A model generated the notes under the pieces. It ran no database searches and was not told the DNA's origin. It was given only the letters and a program-made list of their open reading frames with translations. Positions 39,380-49,808 of a DNA stretch of 64,000 nt are shown piece by piece. Position 1 is the first letter of the stretch. Each line of letters begins with the position of its first letter. Source of the DNA: an uncultured Porphyromonadaceae bacterium. Lineage in GTDB: Bacteria; Bacteroidota; Bacteroidia; Bacteroidales; Muribaculaceae. The stretch lies in assembly GCA_947175545.1 (NCBI GenBank), contig CAMWNI010000001.1:62001-126000 (forward strand), read 5' to 3'. A program made the position numbers and the translations under genes.

Positions 39380-41400
39380 TCAAGAAATTCCCATACTGGA
39401 CCCAGACTGCAATATTTATTTTTGCAACGGCAGTCATCGTGTGGCTGATGCCGCGCACTTCAACCTCAACATATATCTACGAAGTCAACCGCCCCTGGAA
39501 CTACAAGCTGCTGACCGCTCCGTTCGACATCCCCGTCCGCCTTGACTCGCTGAGCGTCAAAGCCGCCTGCGACTCGATTGACAAATCGTTCATCCCGATT
39601 TTCCGCCGCGACCAGACAACCGACAGCCACGTGCGTCTGCGCGCTTCGCAGGCGCTTGGCGCAGTCAACGGAGTGAGCGCACTGACACGCTCACGCATCG
39701 AACAGAAACTTCGCGACCTATACCAGTCAGGCGTCGTTGATGAATCGGTATATACGGATATCGTTACCGGACGGATGCCCTCGATACGCATGGCAGCCGA
39801 CAATACGCTGACAACACGCTCCGTTGCCGGTTTGCGTTCGCCCCTGAAGGCCTACGAATGGCTCAAGGAGCAACTTCCGAGCGATGAAGCCCATTATGCA
39901 ATCGAACAGTCAAAACTTGCCGGCATCCTGGTTCCGAACATCGTCCTCGACTCTGAAACCTCGGACCGCATGCACCAGGACCTATACCGGAAAGCCTCGG
40001 CCCCGATCGGAGTTATTCAGCAGGGCGAGCGCATCATTGACCGCGGCGACATTGTGACCCTTCAGCTCTACACGATTCTGCGCACCTACGAACAGATGCA
40101 GGCCGAGCGCGGCAATGGCGGCGACGGCAACACCCTCTATGTCTGGATTGCAAAGGTCCTCTACGTCGGGCTGCTGATGGTTGTCTTCGCGATGTTTCTC
40201 TATGGCTTCCGCCGGCGTCTGTTCAGGCAGGCGAAGGTGTGTGCTTTTCTAACACTAAACATTGTTGTTTTCAGCCTGTTTGCGTTCCTGATGAACGAAT
40301 CGTTCACGGCGGGACTGTACATTGTGCCTTTCGCCATGATTCCAATCATGATTCTCGTATTCTTTGACGGACGCACGGCGCTGTTCACCCTGCTGGTGAC
40401 CATTCTGATATGTGCAGTCATATCCTCTTATCCGATTGAGTTCATATTCATGCAGTTTGTTGCCGGAGTGACGGCCATTACATCGCTGCGCGAAATGTCG
40501 CGACGCTCTCAGTTGCTTCGGACCGCACTGCTGGTATTCGTTGTCTACTCGATTGCCTACGCCTCGATTAACCTGATGATGACCGGCTCGTTCGCATCGC
40601 TGTCCGGACGCATTTTCGGCTTCTGCGCAATCAATGCGGTCTTTGTCAGCTTCGCTTATGTCCTGATTTTCGTGTTTGAGCGAATGTTCGGCTTCACGTC
40701 GCTTGTGGCGCTTGTCGAGCTGAGCGATATCAACCATCCGCTGCTGCGCGAACTTTCGCGCGAGTGTCCCGGCACGTTCCAACATTCCATGGCCGTCAGC
40801 AATCTTGCCGCCGAGGCCGCCGCGAAGGTCAATGCCAATGTCCAGCTTGTCCGCGCCGGTGCGCTCTATCACGACATTGGCAAGGTTCAGAATCCCGCCT
40901 TCTTCACGGAAAATCAGCACGGCGTCAACCCTCACGACGCGCTTGACCCGGTCCAGAGCGCCCGCATTATTGTCAGCCACGTGACTGACGGCGTGCGCAA
41001 GGCCGAAAAAGCCAAACTTCCGGCTGTTATCCGCCATTTCATCCTTGAACATCACGGTCGCGGTACCGCCCGCTATTTCTACCTCACATGGCAAAAACAG
41101 CACCCTGACGAAACCCCCGACCCGGAACTTTTCACCTATCCCGGACCGAATCCACAAAGCGTCGAAACCTCCATCCTGATGATGGCCGATGCGGTCGAGG
41201 CCGCCTCGCGCTCGCTGAAAGAATACACTCCTGAGGCGATTTCCGGACTCGTCAACCGCATTATCGACACTCAGATTGCCGAGGGACTCCACAATGAATC
41301 GCCAATGTCGTTCCGCGACGTTGCAATCATCAAGGATACGTTCATTCAGCGTCTGCGCACGATTTATCACTCACGTGTTGCCTACCCCGACAAGAAATGA
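39376..41400 (+). CDS. PgpH-like 7TM-HD phosphodiesterase (probable c-di-AMP)
   Basis: 674 residues from ATG 39376, which overlaps the RelA/SpoT stop by 4 bp. One N-terminal membrane segment, an external domain of about 230 residues (7TMR-HDED type), seven membrane helices (about 270-450) and a cytoplasmic HD domain with HDIG at 499-502 and the later HHGRGTARYF. PgpH proteins of this design hydrolyse the nucleotide messenger c-di-AMP. Coupling to a (p)ppGpp enzyme joins two nucleotide second-messenger systems in one transcript. Confidence 0.9.
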   Translation: MIKKFPYWTQTAIFIFATAVIVWLMPRTSTSTYIYEVNRPWNYKLLTAPFDIPVRLDSLSVKAACDSIDKSFIPIFRRDQTTDSHVRLRASQALGAVNGVSALTRSRIEQKLRDLYQSGVVDESVYTDIVTGRMPSIRMAADNTLTTRSVAGLRSPLKAYEWLKEQLPSDEAHYAIEQSKLAGILVPNIVLDSETSDRMHQDLYRKASAPIGVIQQGERIIDRGDIVTLQLYTILRTYEQMQAERGNGGDGNTLYVWIAKVLYVGLLMVVFAMFLYGFRRRLFRQAKVCAFLTLNIVVFSLFAFLMNESFTAGLYIVPFAMIPIMILVFFDGRTALFTLLVTILICAVISSYPIEFIFMQFVAGVTAITSLREMSRRSQLLRTALLVFVVYSIAYASINLMMTGSFASLSGRIFGFCAINAVFVSFAYVLIFVFERMFGFTSLVALVELSDINHPLLRELSRECPGTFQHSMAVSNLAAEAAAKVNANVQLVRAGALYHDIGKVQNPAFFTENQHGVNPHDALDPVQSARIIVSHVTDGVRKAEKAKLPAVIRHFILEHHGRGTARYFYLTWQKQHPDETPDPELFTYPGPNPQSVETSILMMADAVEAASRSLKEYTPEAISGLVNRIIDTQIAEGLHNESPMSFRDVAIIKDTFIQRLRTIYHSRVAYPDKK

Positions 41401-42209
41401 TTAACCGACGACTGACCCAGGACCTGATTCCGGACACGTCGCTCTGGCGACTGGAGGTCCGGATTGCTCCGGATTCGCTTTCGGCTCTGCTCATCGGCCC
41501 AATGAGCGCTGACCGCTCCGTGCTGGCCCATAGCGAACCGCTGCCGGACCCGACGCTGAAATCGCTTGAAAATGCGATATATGACAATCCGCTGCTGCTC
41601 GGCGACTTTCAGTCGGTTTCCGTCATAATCTCTACGTCTCAACTTGTCCAGATTCCACAGGGAATCAGCGCCCCATTGCGCGAAAACATTGTCGAGGCCA
41701 TGCTGCCCGACAGCGATACGGCGCGACGGACAATTGCCGCTCCGATGCCTGACGGCGAACTGCTTGCGGCTGTCGATGCCGAGACACTCAACTTTCTGCT
41801 ACGAACCTTCCCGGATGCGCGGCTGACGCTTTCGCTCAGTGTCGACGCTCGTTGGCTGACCTACTATAATCGCAACCGCGGCGACTCGGCGCGACTCTAT
41901 GCGCTCTGTTATGCGGACGAGATGAAAATCCTGAAGTTCAACGACTGCGGCTCGCTGGTGTTTGCCAACCGATTTGACACCTTCTCGGCCGCCGACTGCG
42001 CCTATTATATATTAGCAACCGCCGGAAGCACCCCGCTGCCGGTCAGTGTTGGAGGTTCACCGGACTTGCGCAATGCAGTCATCGAACAGTTGCGGCTTGC
42101 CGCGCCGGGCGGAGAATTTATGCCGCTGACCCTGCCTGACTCGCTGCTGACAGTGCGCCGTCAGGCTCCGGAAATATGCGATGACCTTATTTTTCTAACC
42201 GAGTTATGA
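41397..42209 (+). CDS. DUF3822 family protein
   Basis: 270 residues, no signal peptide. The actin/ASKHA-like pattern typical of DUF3822 is visible: LWRLEVRIAPDSLSALLIGP at the start, a middle LAAVDAETLNFLLRTFPDAR, and then RLYALCYADEMKILKFNDCG. The family is found in Bacteroidota, very often immediately before rsmD as here; its role is unknown. It overlaps both neighbours by 4 bp. Confidence 0.85.
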   Translation: MINRRLTQDLIPDTSLWRLEVRIAPDSLSALLIGPMSADRSVLAHSEPLPDPTLKSLENAIYDNPLLLGDFQSVSVIISTSQLVQIPQGISAPLRENIVEAMLPDSDTARRTIAAPMPDGELLAAVDAETLNFLLRTFPDARLTLSLSVDARWLTYYNRNRGDSARLYALCYADEMKILKFNDCGSLVFANRFDTFSAADCAYYILATAGSTPLPVSVGGSPDLRNAVIEQLRLAAPGGEFMPLTLPDSLLTVRRQAPEICDDLIFLTEL

Positions 42210-42745
42210 GAATTATCAGAGGAAAATACGGACGCCGGCGTTTCGACGTCCCGACAAACATAACAGCGCGCCCGACAACGGATTTTGCGCGCGAAAACAT
42301 TTTTAATGTTCTCGAAAACATGATGGATTTCGAGGGAGCGAGCTGTATTGACCTTTTTGCCGGCACCGGCGCAATCAGCCTCGAAATGGTCAGCCGCGGA
42401 GCCTCGTCGGTCATTGCCGTAGAGAAAGCTCCGGTCCAGGCGCGCTTTATTGATAAAGTGCGTCAGCAGCTGAACTGCCTCGAACTGAAACTCGTCAGAG
42501 GCGACGCGTTCAAGTTCATTGCCTCGCCGGGACCGGTTGTCGATTTGATTTTTGCCGATCCGCCTTACAACATGGAGAACTTCGACGAGGTTCCGGACGC
42601 GATTCTTTCGTCGCCCCGATGCGGCGACGACACCATCGTCGTTGTCGAACACGGAAAAACAAGCGACTTTTCGGCCAACCCGGCGTTTATCGAACACAGA
42701 GCCTACGGTTCGGTCAATTTCGCCCTCTTCCGCAAAAGCAAATGA
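42206..42745 (+). CDS. rsmD: 16S rRNA (guanine966-N2)-methyltransferase RsmD
   Basis: 179 residues, the usual size. The family opening MRIIRGKYGRRRFDVP and TTDFARENIFNVLEN, the SAM-binding CIDLFAGTGAISLEMVSRGA, and the catalytic FADPPYN (Asp118-Tyr121) are all present. RsmD methylates guanine 966 of 16S rRNA during 30S maturation. The ATG overlaps the DUF3822 stop, and the stop overlaps the next ATG. Confidence 0.95.
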   Translation: MRIIRGKYGRRRFDVPTNITARPTTDFARENIFNVLENMMDFEGASCIDLFAGTGAISLEMVSRGASSVIAVEKAPVQARFIDKVRQQLNCLELKLVRGDAFKFIASPGPVVDLIFADPPYNMENFDEVPDAILSSPRCGDDTIVVVEHGKTSDFSANPAFIEHRAYGSVNFALFRKSK

Positions 42746-43956
42746 GGGTACTGATTGTCAGCAAATTCTTCTATGCCCGCGGCGGGGCCGACGTCGTCGC
42801 GATGACAACGCGCGACTTGCTGCTGAAAGAGGGTCATGAGGTGCAGGTCTTTGCCATGTCATATCCGCAGAACGTCAGCTTGCCGGAGTCGGCCACATGG
42901 CCCTCACAGATTGAGTTTGACGGTCCGCTGGCAGCAAAGATAAAGGCTTTTAGCCGCCTGATGGGGCTGGACGACGTTGTTAACAGATTCCGCCGCGTTC
43001 TGGACCGGTTCAGGCCCGATGTTGTGCATTTCCACAACATACACTCATATCTGTCGCCCATTGTGGTCTCCATGGCCCATGACTTCGGCGTCCGGACCGT
43101 CTGGACCGTCCACGACCTGAAACTCGTCTGCCCGGCCTACCTTGGCCGACGGCCGAACGGCGCGCTCTGTACTGATTGTGTCGACGGCCGGATGCACGTA
43201 ATGAAGTATCGGTGTATGAAAGACAGTCGGATCGCATCGTTCATGGCGTGGCTTGAGGCTCTGCGCTGGAACCGCCGCAAACTCAGTAACGCAACCGACG
43301 TGTTCATCGCTCCGTCGCTGTTCATGAAAAAGATGCTTGAGCGCGGCCATATCTACGGCCGGCAGGGCATCAGCGTTCTGCCGAATTTCATCGACCCGAA
43401 GAAGTTGCGCGTAATTCTGTCAGCCCCTCGAAACGAAAACAGCGCTGAAGAACCGTTTTTTGCCTACGTTGGCCGCCTTTCGGCTGAAAAAGGAGTCAAA
43501 ACCCTCGTGCTTGCGGCAAAAAAGGCCGGAGTTCGCCTGAAAATTGCCGGAGACGGGCCGCTGCGCGCGTCGCTTGAAGAACTTGCGCGCAATGCACACG
43601 TTGAATTCCTTGGCAATCTCGACGCTGAACGGGTTGCCGAACTGCTGCGCGACGCCTCAGCGAGCGTGCTGCCGAGCGAATGTTTCGAAAACAATCCGCT
43701 CTCCATCATCGAAAGTCTCTGTGCAGGCACTCCCGTAATCGGGGCCGACATCGGGGGAATTCCGGAATTGATTCAGCCGGGAATCAGCGGAGAGCATTTC
43801 ATCAGCGGCTCGGTCGACTCACTGACGCAAGCCCTCCGTAACTTCAATGCCGCGGCCTATGACCGGCGGACAATTGCCCGTGAGGCAATCTGGCGATTCT
43901 CGGAACATGAACACTTGTTCAGACTCTTGCAAATTTATAAAGGAAAACGTATATGA
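42742..43956 (+). CDS. Family 4 glycosyltransferase (first of two)
   Basis: 404 residues from ATG 42742, which overlaps the rsmD stop by 4 bp; the longer frame is an accident of the rsmD overlap. GT-B fold features: N-terminal LIVSKFFYARGGADVVAM, then VVHFHNIHSYLSP, FFAYVGRLSAEKGVKTLVLA, and the donor-site motif E-x7-E region CFENNPLSIIESLCAGTPVIG. It probably adds a sugar to a lipid-linked or surface polysaccharide precursor in the cytoplasm. Donor and acceptor are unknown. Confidence 0.9.
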   Translation: MRVLIVSKFFYARGGADVVAMTTRDLLLKEGHEVQVFAMSYPQNVSLPESATWPSQIEFDGPLAAKIKAFSRLMGLDDVVNRFRRVLDRFRPDVVHFHNIHSYLSPIVVSMAHDFGVRTVWTVHDLKLVCPAYLGRRPNGALCTDCVDGRMHVMKYRCMKDSRIASFMAWLEALRWNRRKLSNATDVFIAPSLFMKKMLERGHIYGRQGISVLPNFIDPKKLRVILSAPRNENSAEEPFFAYVGRLSAEKGVKTLVLAAKKAGVRLKIAGDGPLRASLEELARNAHVEFLGNLDAERVAELLRDASASVLPSECFENNPLSIIESLCAGTPVIGADIGGIPELIQPGISGEHFISGSVDSLTQALRNFNAAAYDRRTIAREAIWRFSEHEHLFRLLQIYKGKRI

Positions 43957-45035
43957 AAATTGTGGTAACAGGCACCCGCGGCATTCCCGAAATTCAAGGA
44001 GGGGTTGAAACGCATTGTCAGGAACTCTTTCCGCTCATCGCAGCCAAGGGCCACGACGTGACCGTGGTCCGCCGGAAATGTTACGCACAAGACTCGCTGA
44101 CAGAGTTTCGCGGCGTGAAACTCAAAGACCTCTACGCACCGCGAAAAAAATCAGTCGAAGCGGCCGTCTCGACCCTTCTCGGCGTCATTTATGCCAGACG
44201 CACCGGAGCCGACGTGGTCCACATCCACGCCGTCGGCCCCTCGATTGTGGTTCCCATTGCCAAGCTGCTCGGCCTGCGCGTAGTCATGACTCACCACGGC
44301 CCGGACTATGAGCGGCAGAAGTGGGGACGACTGGCAAAATGGGTAATTAAGCTCGGCGAGAAATTCGCTGCCGGATACGCCGACCGACTTATTGTCATTT
44401 CGCAGGTCATTGCCGACCGCATCGCAGCCGAATACGGCCGCACAGACTCCGTGTTAATCTACAACGGAGTGCCGACCCCGGTGCGGTCAACGCGCACTGA
44501 CTATCTGGACGAACTCGGTGTCCGCCCGGGGCGCTATGTCCTTGCAGTTGGCCGTTTCGTGCCGGAAAAGAATTTCCATCAGCTCGTAGAGGCGTTCGAC
44601 GCCGAGGGCTATAAACTCGTGATTGCCGGCGACGCCGACCATCCCGGCCCCTACTCGGACGCCCTGAAGGCGCAGGCGCACAACGCCGGCGCGGTGCTGA
44701 CCGGATTCATACGCGGCGAAAAAATGAATCAGCTGATGAGCAATGCCGCTCTGTTCGTCCTTCCGTCGTCACACGAAGGGCTGCCGATTACGCTGCTTGA
44801 GGCAATGAGTTACGGCCGCGACGTCCTTGTCAGCGACATTCCCGCCAACCGACTCCGAGAACTTCAGTCCGACGACTTTTTCCCCGTAGGCAACATCGAA
44901 GCCATGCGTTCGGCAATTCGACGCAAACTCGGCTCTCCAACTCCGGAACGAACATATGACCTGACGGCCTACGACTGGGTGAACATTGCAGACCGGACGG
45001 CCGACGTTTACGAAGATTTGATAAAAAATTCGTAA
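43953..45035 (+). CDS. Family 4 glycosyltransferase (second of two)
   Basis: 360 residues, overlapping the first GT4 gene by 4 bp. The N-terminus GTRGIPEIQGGVETHCQELF is the DUF1972-type opening found in rhamnosyl- and related transferases; the body has YVLAVGRFVPEKNFHQLVEA and the C-terminal SSHEGLPITLLEAMSYGRDV donor site. Together with the preceding gene it may complete a short glycan or modify one lipid. It ends the six-gene chain; the ychF promoter overlaps its stop codon. Confidence 0.9.
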   Translation: MKIVVTGTRGIPEIQGGVETHCQELFPLIAAKGHDVTVVRRKCYAQDSLTEFRGVKLKDLYAPRKKSVEAAVSTLLGVIYARRTGADVVHIHAVGPSIVVPIAKLLGLRVVMTHHGPDYERQKWGRLAKWVIKLGEKFAAGYADRLIVISQVIADRIAAEYGRTDSVLIYNGVPTPVRSTRTDYLDELGVRPGRYVLAVGRFVPEKNFHQLVEAFDAEGYKLVIAGDADHPGPYSDALKAQAHNAGAVLTGFIRGEKMNQLMSNAALFVLPSSHEGLPITLLEAMSYGRDVLVSDIPANRLRELQSDDFFPVGNIEAMRSAIRRKLGSPTPERTYDLTAYDWVNIADRTADVYEDLIKNS

Positions 45036-45040
45036 CTTTG
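45033..45040 (+). promoter_or_regulatory. -7 box for ychF-pyrF, overlapping the upstream stop codon
   Basis: TAACTTTG begins with the TAA stop of the second GT4 gene. It matches TAnnTTTG, and lies 43 bp before the ychF ATG. A -33 element at the usual distance would lie inside the glycosyltransferase coding sequence and is not clear. Confidence 0.6.
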
Positions 45041-45083
45041 CAGTTAAATTCTACTTTAGCATTTTTAATCTTTCATCTAAATA

Positions 45084-46187
<1,104 letters not shown>

Positions 46188-46225
46188 GAAAACAACAAAA
46201 AAATAACGACAACACAGAAAAAACT

Positions 46226-47047
46226 ATGACACGCCGGGAACTTATCAGCAACATCCAGCGCAAGCGCTCATTTCTCTGCGTCGGCCTCGACCCCGACATT
46301 AAAAAGATTCCCGCCCACCTGCTTGATGGGCCAAATCCACTGTTTGAGTTTTGCAAGGCAATAGTAGACGCCACCTCGCCCTATTGCGTGGCCTACAAGC
46401 CCAACCTGGCCTTCTTCGAAAGTCTCGGCGCCGACGGTGTGCGTCAACTTGAAATGACGGTCCGTCACATCCGCCAGAACTGTCCGGACCAGTTTATCAT
46501 TGCCGACGCAAAGCGCGGCGACATTGGCAACACATCGGCCCTCTATGCCCGCGCTGCATTCGAGCAGATGGGAGTCGATGCGATAACCGTCGCCCCTTAC
46601 ATGGGCGAAGACTCCGTTAAACCGTTCCTTGGCTACGAAGGCAAATGGGTCATTCTGCTTGCACTGACGTCAAACCCGGGAAGCAAGAATTTCCAGATGC
46701 TAACAGTCGACGGCTCGGACGAGCGCCTTTTCGAGCGCGTAATCCGCACGTCATCAGAATGGGCCGGACCTGAAGAAATGATGTATGTTGTCGGCGCTAC
46801 GCAAGGCCGGATGTTCGAAGATATCCGCCGCGTCGCTCCCCGCTCGTTCCTATTGGTTCCGGGCGTCGGCGCCCAGGGAGGCTCGCTGGAGGAAGTATGT
46901 CGCTACGGAATGTTGCCCGACGGTGAATGCGGACTCCTTGTAAACTCCTCGCGCGGCATCATCTATGCCTCGACCGGCACGGACTTCGCCGAAGCCGCCG
47001 GCGAGGCCGCCCGCACCCTCGCCGCACAGATGGATGCCCTTCTGTAA
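46226..47047 (+). CDS. pyrF: Orotidine 5'-phosphate decarboxylase (type 2)
   Basis: 273 residues, typical for the longer type-2 enzymes. Motifs: [24 protein letters not shown], the catalytic [11 protein letters not shown], and VPGVGAQGG near the C-terminus. It makes UMP, the last step of pyrimidine synthesis. It is likely co-transcribed with ychF and ends before a clear terminator shared with the convergent gene. Confidence 0.95.
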   Translation: MTRRELISNIQRKRSFLCVGLDPDIKKIPAHLLDGPNPLFEFCKAIVDATSPYCVAYKPNLAFFESLGADGVRQLEMTVRHIRQNCPDQFIIADAKRGDIGNTSALYARAAFEQMGVDAITVAPYMGEDSVKPFLGYEGKWVILLALTSNPGSKNFQMLTVDGSDERLFERVIRTSSEWAGPEEMMYVVGATQGRMFEDIRRVAPRSFLLVPGVGAQGGSLEEVCRYGMLPDGECGLLVNSSRGIIYASTGTDFAEAAGEAARTLAAQMDALL

Positions 47048-47073
47048 GCCCGCGACGGACCGGTATAAACTTA

Positions 47074-47127
47074 AAGCCCTCCCTGCCGATTCAATAGCGT
47101 ACGGCAGAGAGGGCTTCAGTTTTTTTT
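47074..47127 (+). terminator. Intrinsic terminator after pyrF
   Basis: AAGCCCTCCCTGCCG (47074-47088) pairs with CGGCAGAGAGGGCTT (47102-47116), one mismatch, followed by CAG and eight T. It faces the minus-strand operon ending at 47140 and may slow that too, though the U-run on that side is weak. Confidence 0.9.
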
Positions 47128-47139
47128 ACTATTAATCTT

Positions 47140-48147
47140 TTACTTGCGGCGGGAGAGAATATGGGTCAGTAGCGACAGGAGCATCTCGCGCGCCGGCGAA
47201 TCGGCAAATGCGCCGGTCAGGACCTCCTTCGCGCGGGCAGCCAGGCGCTCGTTTGTGGCACGCGCATAGTCAATGCCCCCGTTGGTGACGGCAAAGTCAA
47301 TCAGCCGCGTGATTTCATCTGCCGTAAGGTCTCCGCGGCTAACCAGTGCGCGCATCTCACCAACGCCCTCAAGGTCGTCGCGCAACAGCACGCTCAGCAA
47401 TGGTAGCGTAACCTTGCCTTCGCGCAGGTCATTGCCCGTAGGCTTGCCGATCTCGCTGTCGGAATTAGCCGAATAGTCAAAAATATCGTCCGTAATCTGG
47501 AAGCAGAGACCCAGCAAGCGGGCAAATTCGACAAGAGCGGCCAGACGCGAGTCTGAAGCATCGCAACCTGCCGCATAAGCACCCATTTCCGCGCAGGCAA
47601 CGAAAAGCGATGCCGTTTTGCGCTCAATTGTCTGCATATACGCTTCCTCGCTCAGGCGACGGAAGCGTGCGTTGTAAATCTGGTCCAGTTCACCCATTGC
47701 CAGCATGCGCCCCAGCGAAGCGAGCGATCCGATAATCCGTATATCGCCTGTTTCATTGGCCAGCTGAAGCGACGTCGACGTGAAGAAGTCGCCGACAAGA
47801 ACAGCTATGTGATTGTCCCAGATTCCATTGACCGTCGGTTCATTGCGCCGCATCTTAGACTCGTCGACAACGTCGTCGTGAATGAGCGACGCATTATGGA
47901 GCATCTCGACCGCTGCTGCCGTCGAGATGACGCGAAAATCGGTCTGCGGACGGAAAAGGCGCGATGCGAGAATAACCGTAATCGGTCTGATTTGCTTACC
48001 CTTTCGCCGCAGATACTCCTGAATAATGCCATTCATCATGTCGTTTGATGATGACAGCGAGAGCATTATTCGCTGGTTAAGCTGCGTTAATTCCGGCGCA
48101 ATTGCAGCGGAAATCGAATCGAGAGCGGCGGCTGAGTGTTCAAGCAT
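47140..48147 (-). CDS. Polyprenyl diphosphate synthase (trans, long-chain)
   Basis: 335 residues. First aspartate-rich motif HDDVVDES, second ITDDIFDYS, plus GKQIRP and the FFTSTSLQLA region typical of long-chain (octaprenyl-type) synthases. It extends farnesyl or similar diphosphates with isopentenyl units, probably for the menaquinone side chain. It is the last gene of the pta operon, 12 bp after surE. Confidence 0.92.
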   Translation of the reverse strand: MLEHSAAALDSISAAIAPELTQLNQRIMLSLSSSNDMMNGIIQEYLRRKGKQIRPITVILASRLFRPQTDFRVISTAAAVEMLHNASLIHDDVVDESKMRRNEPTVNGIWDNHIAVLVGDFFTSTSLQLANETGDIRIIGSLASLGRMLAMGELDQIYNARFRRLSEEAYMQTIERKTASLFVACAEMGAYAAGCDASDSRLAALVEFARLLGLCFQITDDIFDYSANSDSEIGKPTGNDLREGKVTLPLLSVLLRDDLEGVGEMRALVSRGDLTADEITRLIDFAVTNGGIDYARATNERLAARAKEVLTGAFADSPAREMLLSLLTHILSRRK

Positions 48148-48159
48148 TTAAATCTTTTT

Positions 48160-48921
48160 TTAGTCAAAAATGGGTGAAAGTCCGGCAATGGTCTCACCGG
48201 CAGTCTGATCCGGCCGAATCGGCGTTACGGTCACATAGCCACGGCTAAGCCAGTAGCTGTCAGCCGCAGAATCGTCAAGAGCCATGTCGATGTACCGGCC
48301 GGTCAGCCAGTAAAATTTGCGGCCAAAGGGGTCGACATAGTCCGCATATTCCTCGGTCCAGCGGCCGCGGCCACTGGTTGTCACCTTGATGCCCTGCGGC
48401 TCGCAGCCGGCAGGCATGTTGACATTCAGGCAGACATCCTCGGGCAGCCCGCATTTGATAACCGAGCGGATAATGCGCTCCATGGACGGGGCGGTCGGGC
48501 CGAAATCCGCATCAGGCCGGAAGTCCAGAAGCGAAAATCCGATAGCGGGAATACCAATCATGCACGCCTCCATGGCCGCGCCCATAGTTCCGGAGTATAT
48601 ATTTGAATTTCCGGCATTGGAGCCATGATTCACGCCGCTAAGCATCAAATCAGGCGTGCGCGGCACGATGGCGTGCATTGCAAGCTTAACGCAATCGACC
48701 GGCGTCCCGGTGACGGAAAACATTTTCGCGCCATTATAGTCCGGATGCGTAATAATCGAGAGCGGTTGGTTGACGGTGATTGCCGAACTCTGGCCCGAAC
48801 GGGGTCCGTCAGGTGCAACGGCATAGATTTCAGCATCAGGCACAACGGACCTCATCCGGTCAATCAGAAACCGGAGTCCGTTGGCACCGATGCCATCGTC
48901 ATTTGAAATCAGAACGATCAT
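48160..48921 (-). CDS. surE: 5'/3'-nucleotidase SurE
   Basis: 253 residues. The N-terminal metal-binding SNDDG (Asn7, Asp8, Asp9), then the GTPVDCVKLAMHAI and SGVNHGSNAGNSNIYSGTMGAAMEA blocks of SurE are complete. It is a metal-dependent nucleoside monophosphatase, also acting on short polyphosphate. Its ATG overlaps the ddh stop by 4 bp. Confidence 0.95.
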   Translation of the reverse strand: MIVLISNDDGIGANGLRFLIDRMRSVVPDAEIYAVAPDGPRSGQSSAITVNQPLSIITHPDYNGAKMFSVTGTPVDCVKLAMHAIVPRTPDLMLSGVNHGSNAGNSNIYSGTMGAAMEACMIGIPAIGFSLLDFRPDADFGPTAPSMERIIRSVIKCGLPEDVCLNVNMPAGCEPQGIKVTTSGRGRWTEEYADYVDPFGRKFYWLTGRYIDMALDDSAADSYWLSRGYVTVTPIRPDQTAGETIAGLSPIFD

Positions 48922-49808
48922 ACAAGGTGAGAAATCAGAGTCTCGCGGTCGCCCGGAAGAAGGTCAATCACGGGAATCTCAACCATAGTGTATGCTCCGG
49001 GAGCCTGACGCATCGAAGCGCGGGCAGCTCCTACGAGAATCTGAGCAGTCAAAGCGGGATTGTTGATTGCCATGTTGAATTCAAGGCGCTGCGAGGGAGT
49101 GCGTCCCGAGGTGCCTTTGCGAGTCATGTTGACGCCATGGCCCATGTCGCGCACGGCATCGACAGACGGCACTTCAAACACGTGAGTCTCGTCCGATGCA
49201 AAGTAAGGGTCAGCCTTGACAGCGGCAGCCACATCCTCAAGCTTGGCTCCCGGAAGCAACTCAACGTAGACCATGCGGCGGTGAATACCGGTGCCGAGAG
49301 GGATGGTCATCGAAATGGCATCCTTGACGCCCTCTTTCGAGCGCACGCAGACGCTATGGCCCATGCTCATACCGGGGCCGAAATTAGTATATGTGACACC
49401 CTTCGGAGCGGCAGCCTCCATCAGAGCGCGCACAACTGAGTCGCTGCCCGGATCCCAGCCGGCGGCAATGACGGCGACTTTCCCATGTTCGCGTGCAACC
49501 TCACCGAGGTGACGGCGAAGTTCAACAATGCTGCCGTGAATGTCAAACGAGTCAACGGTGTTGATGCCCGCAGCGAGATATTTGGCGGCGTTTTCCTCGA
49601 CGTGGCGCGTCGGAGTGGCAAGAACGGCCACGTCGACACTGCCGAGTTCGGCAATGTCGGTGACCACTTTATACTGTTTGAGTTCGGCCGGCACATCGGC
49701 AACCGAGCGGCGAACAATACCGGCCAGCTCCATATCCGGAGCCTCAAGAATTGACTCAAGCACATAACGGCCGATGTTGCCGTAGCCTACAATAGCGACT
49801 TTAATCAT
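48918..49808 (-). CDS. ddh: meso-Diaminopimelate D-dehydrogenase
   Basis: 296 residues. Rossmann start VAIVGYGNIGRYVLE, then RRSVADVP, FDIHGSI and the substrate-site region AAGWDPGSDS, followed by NFGPGMSMGHSVCVRS. It reduces tetrahydrodipicolinate with ammonia and NADPH directly to meso-diaminopimelate, a one-step supply of the peptidoglycan cross-linking amino acid and of lysine. It overlaps ackA and surE by 4 bp on each side. Confidence 0.93.
   Translation of the reverse strand: MIKVAIVGYGNIGRYVLESILEAPDMELAGIVRRSVADVPAELKQYKVVTDIAELGSVDVAVLATPTRHVEENAAKYLAAGINTVDSFDIHGSIVELRRHLGEVAREHGKVAVIAAGWDPGSDSVVRALMEAAAPKGVTYTNFGPGMSMGHSVCVRSKEGVKDAISMTIPLGTGIHRRMVYVELLPGAKLEDVAAAVKADPYFASDETHVFEVPSVDAVRDMGHGVNMTRKGTSGRTPSQRLEFNMAINNPALTAQILVGAARASMRQAPGAYTMVEIPVIDLLPGDRETLISHLV

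Noticed and set aside
40255..41370. 371-codon open frame on the minus strand
   Set aside because: It is wholly antisense to the PgpH-like gene, whose domains and overlaps are clear; long mirror frames are expected in GC-rich coding DNA with biased third positions.
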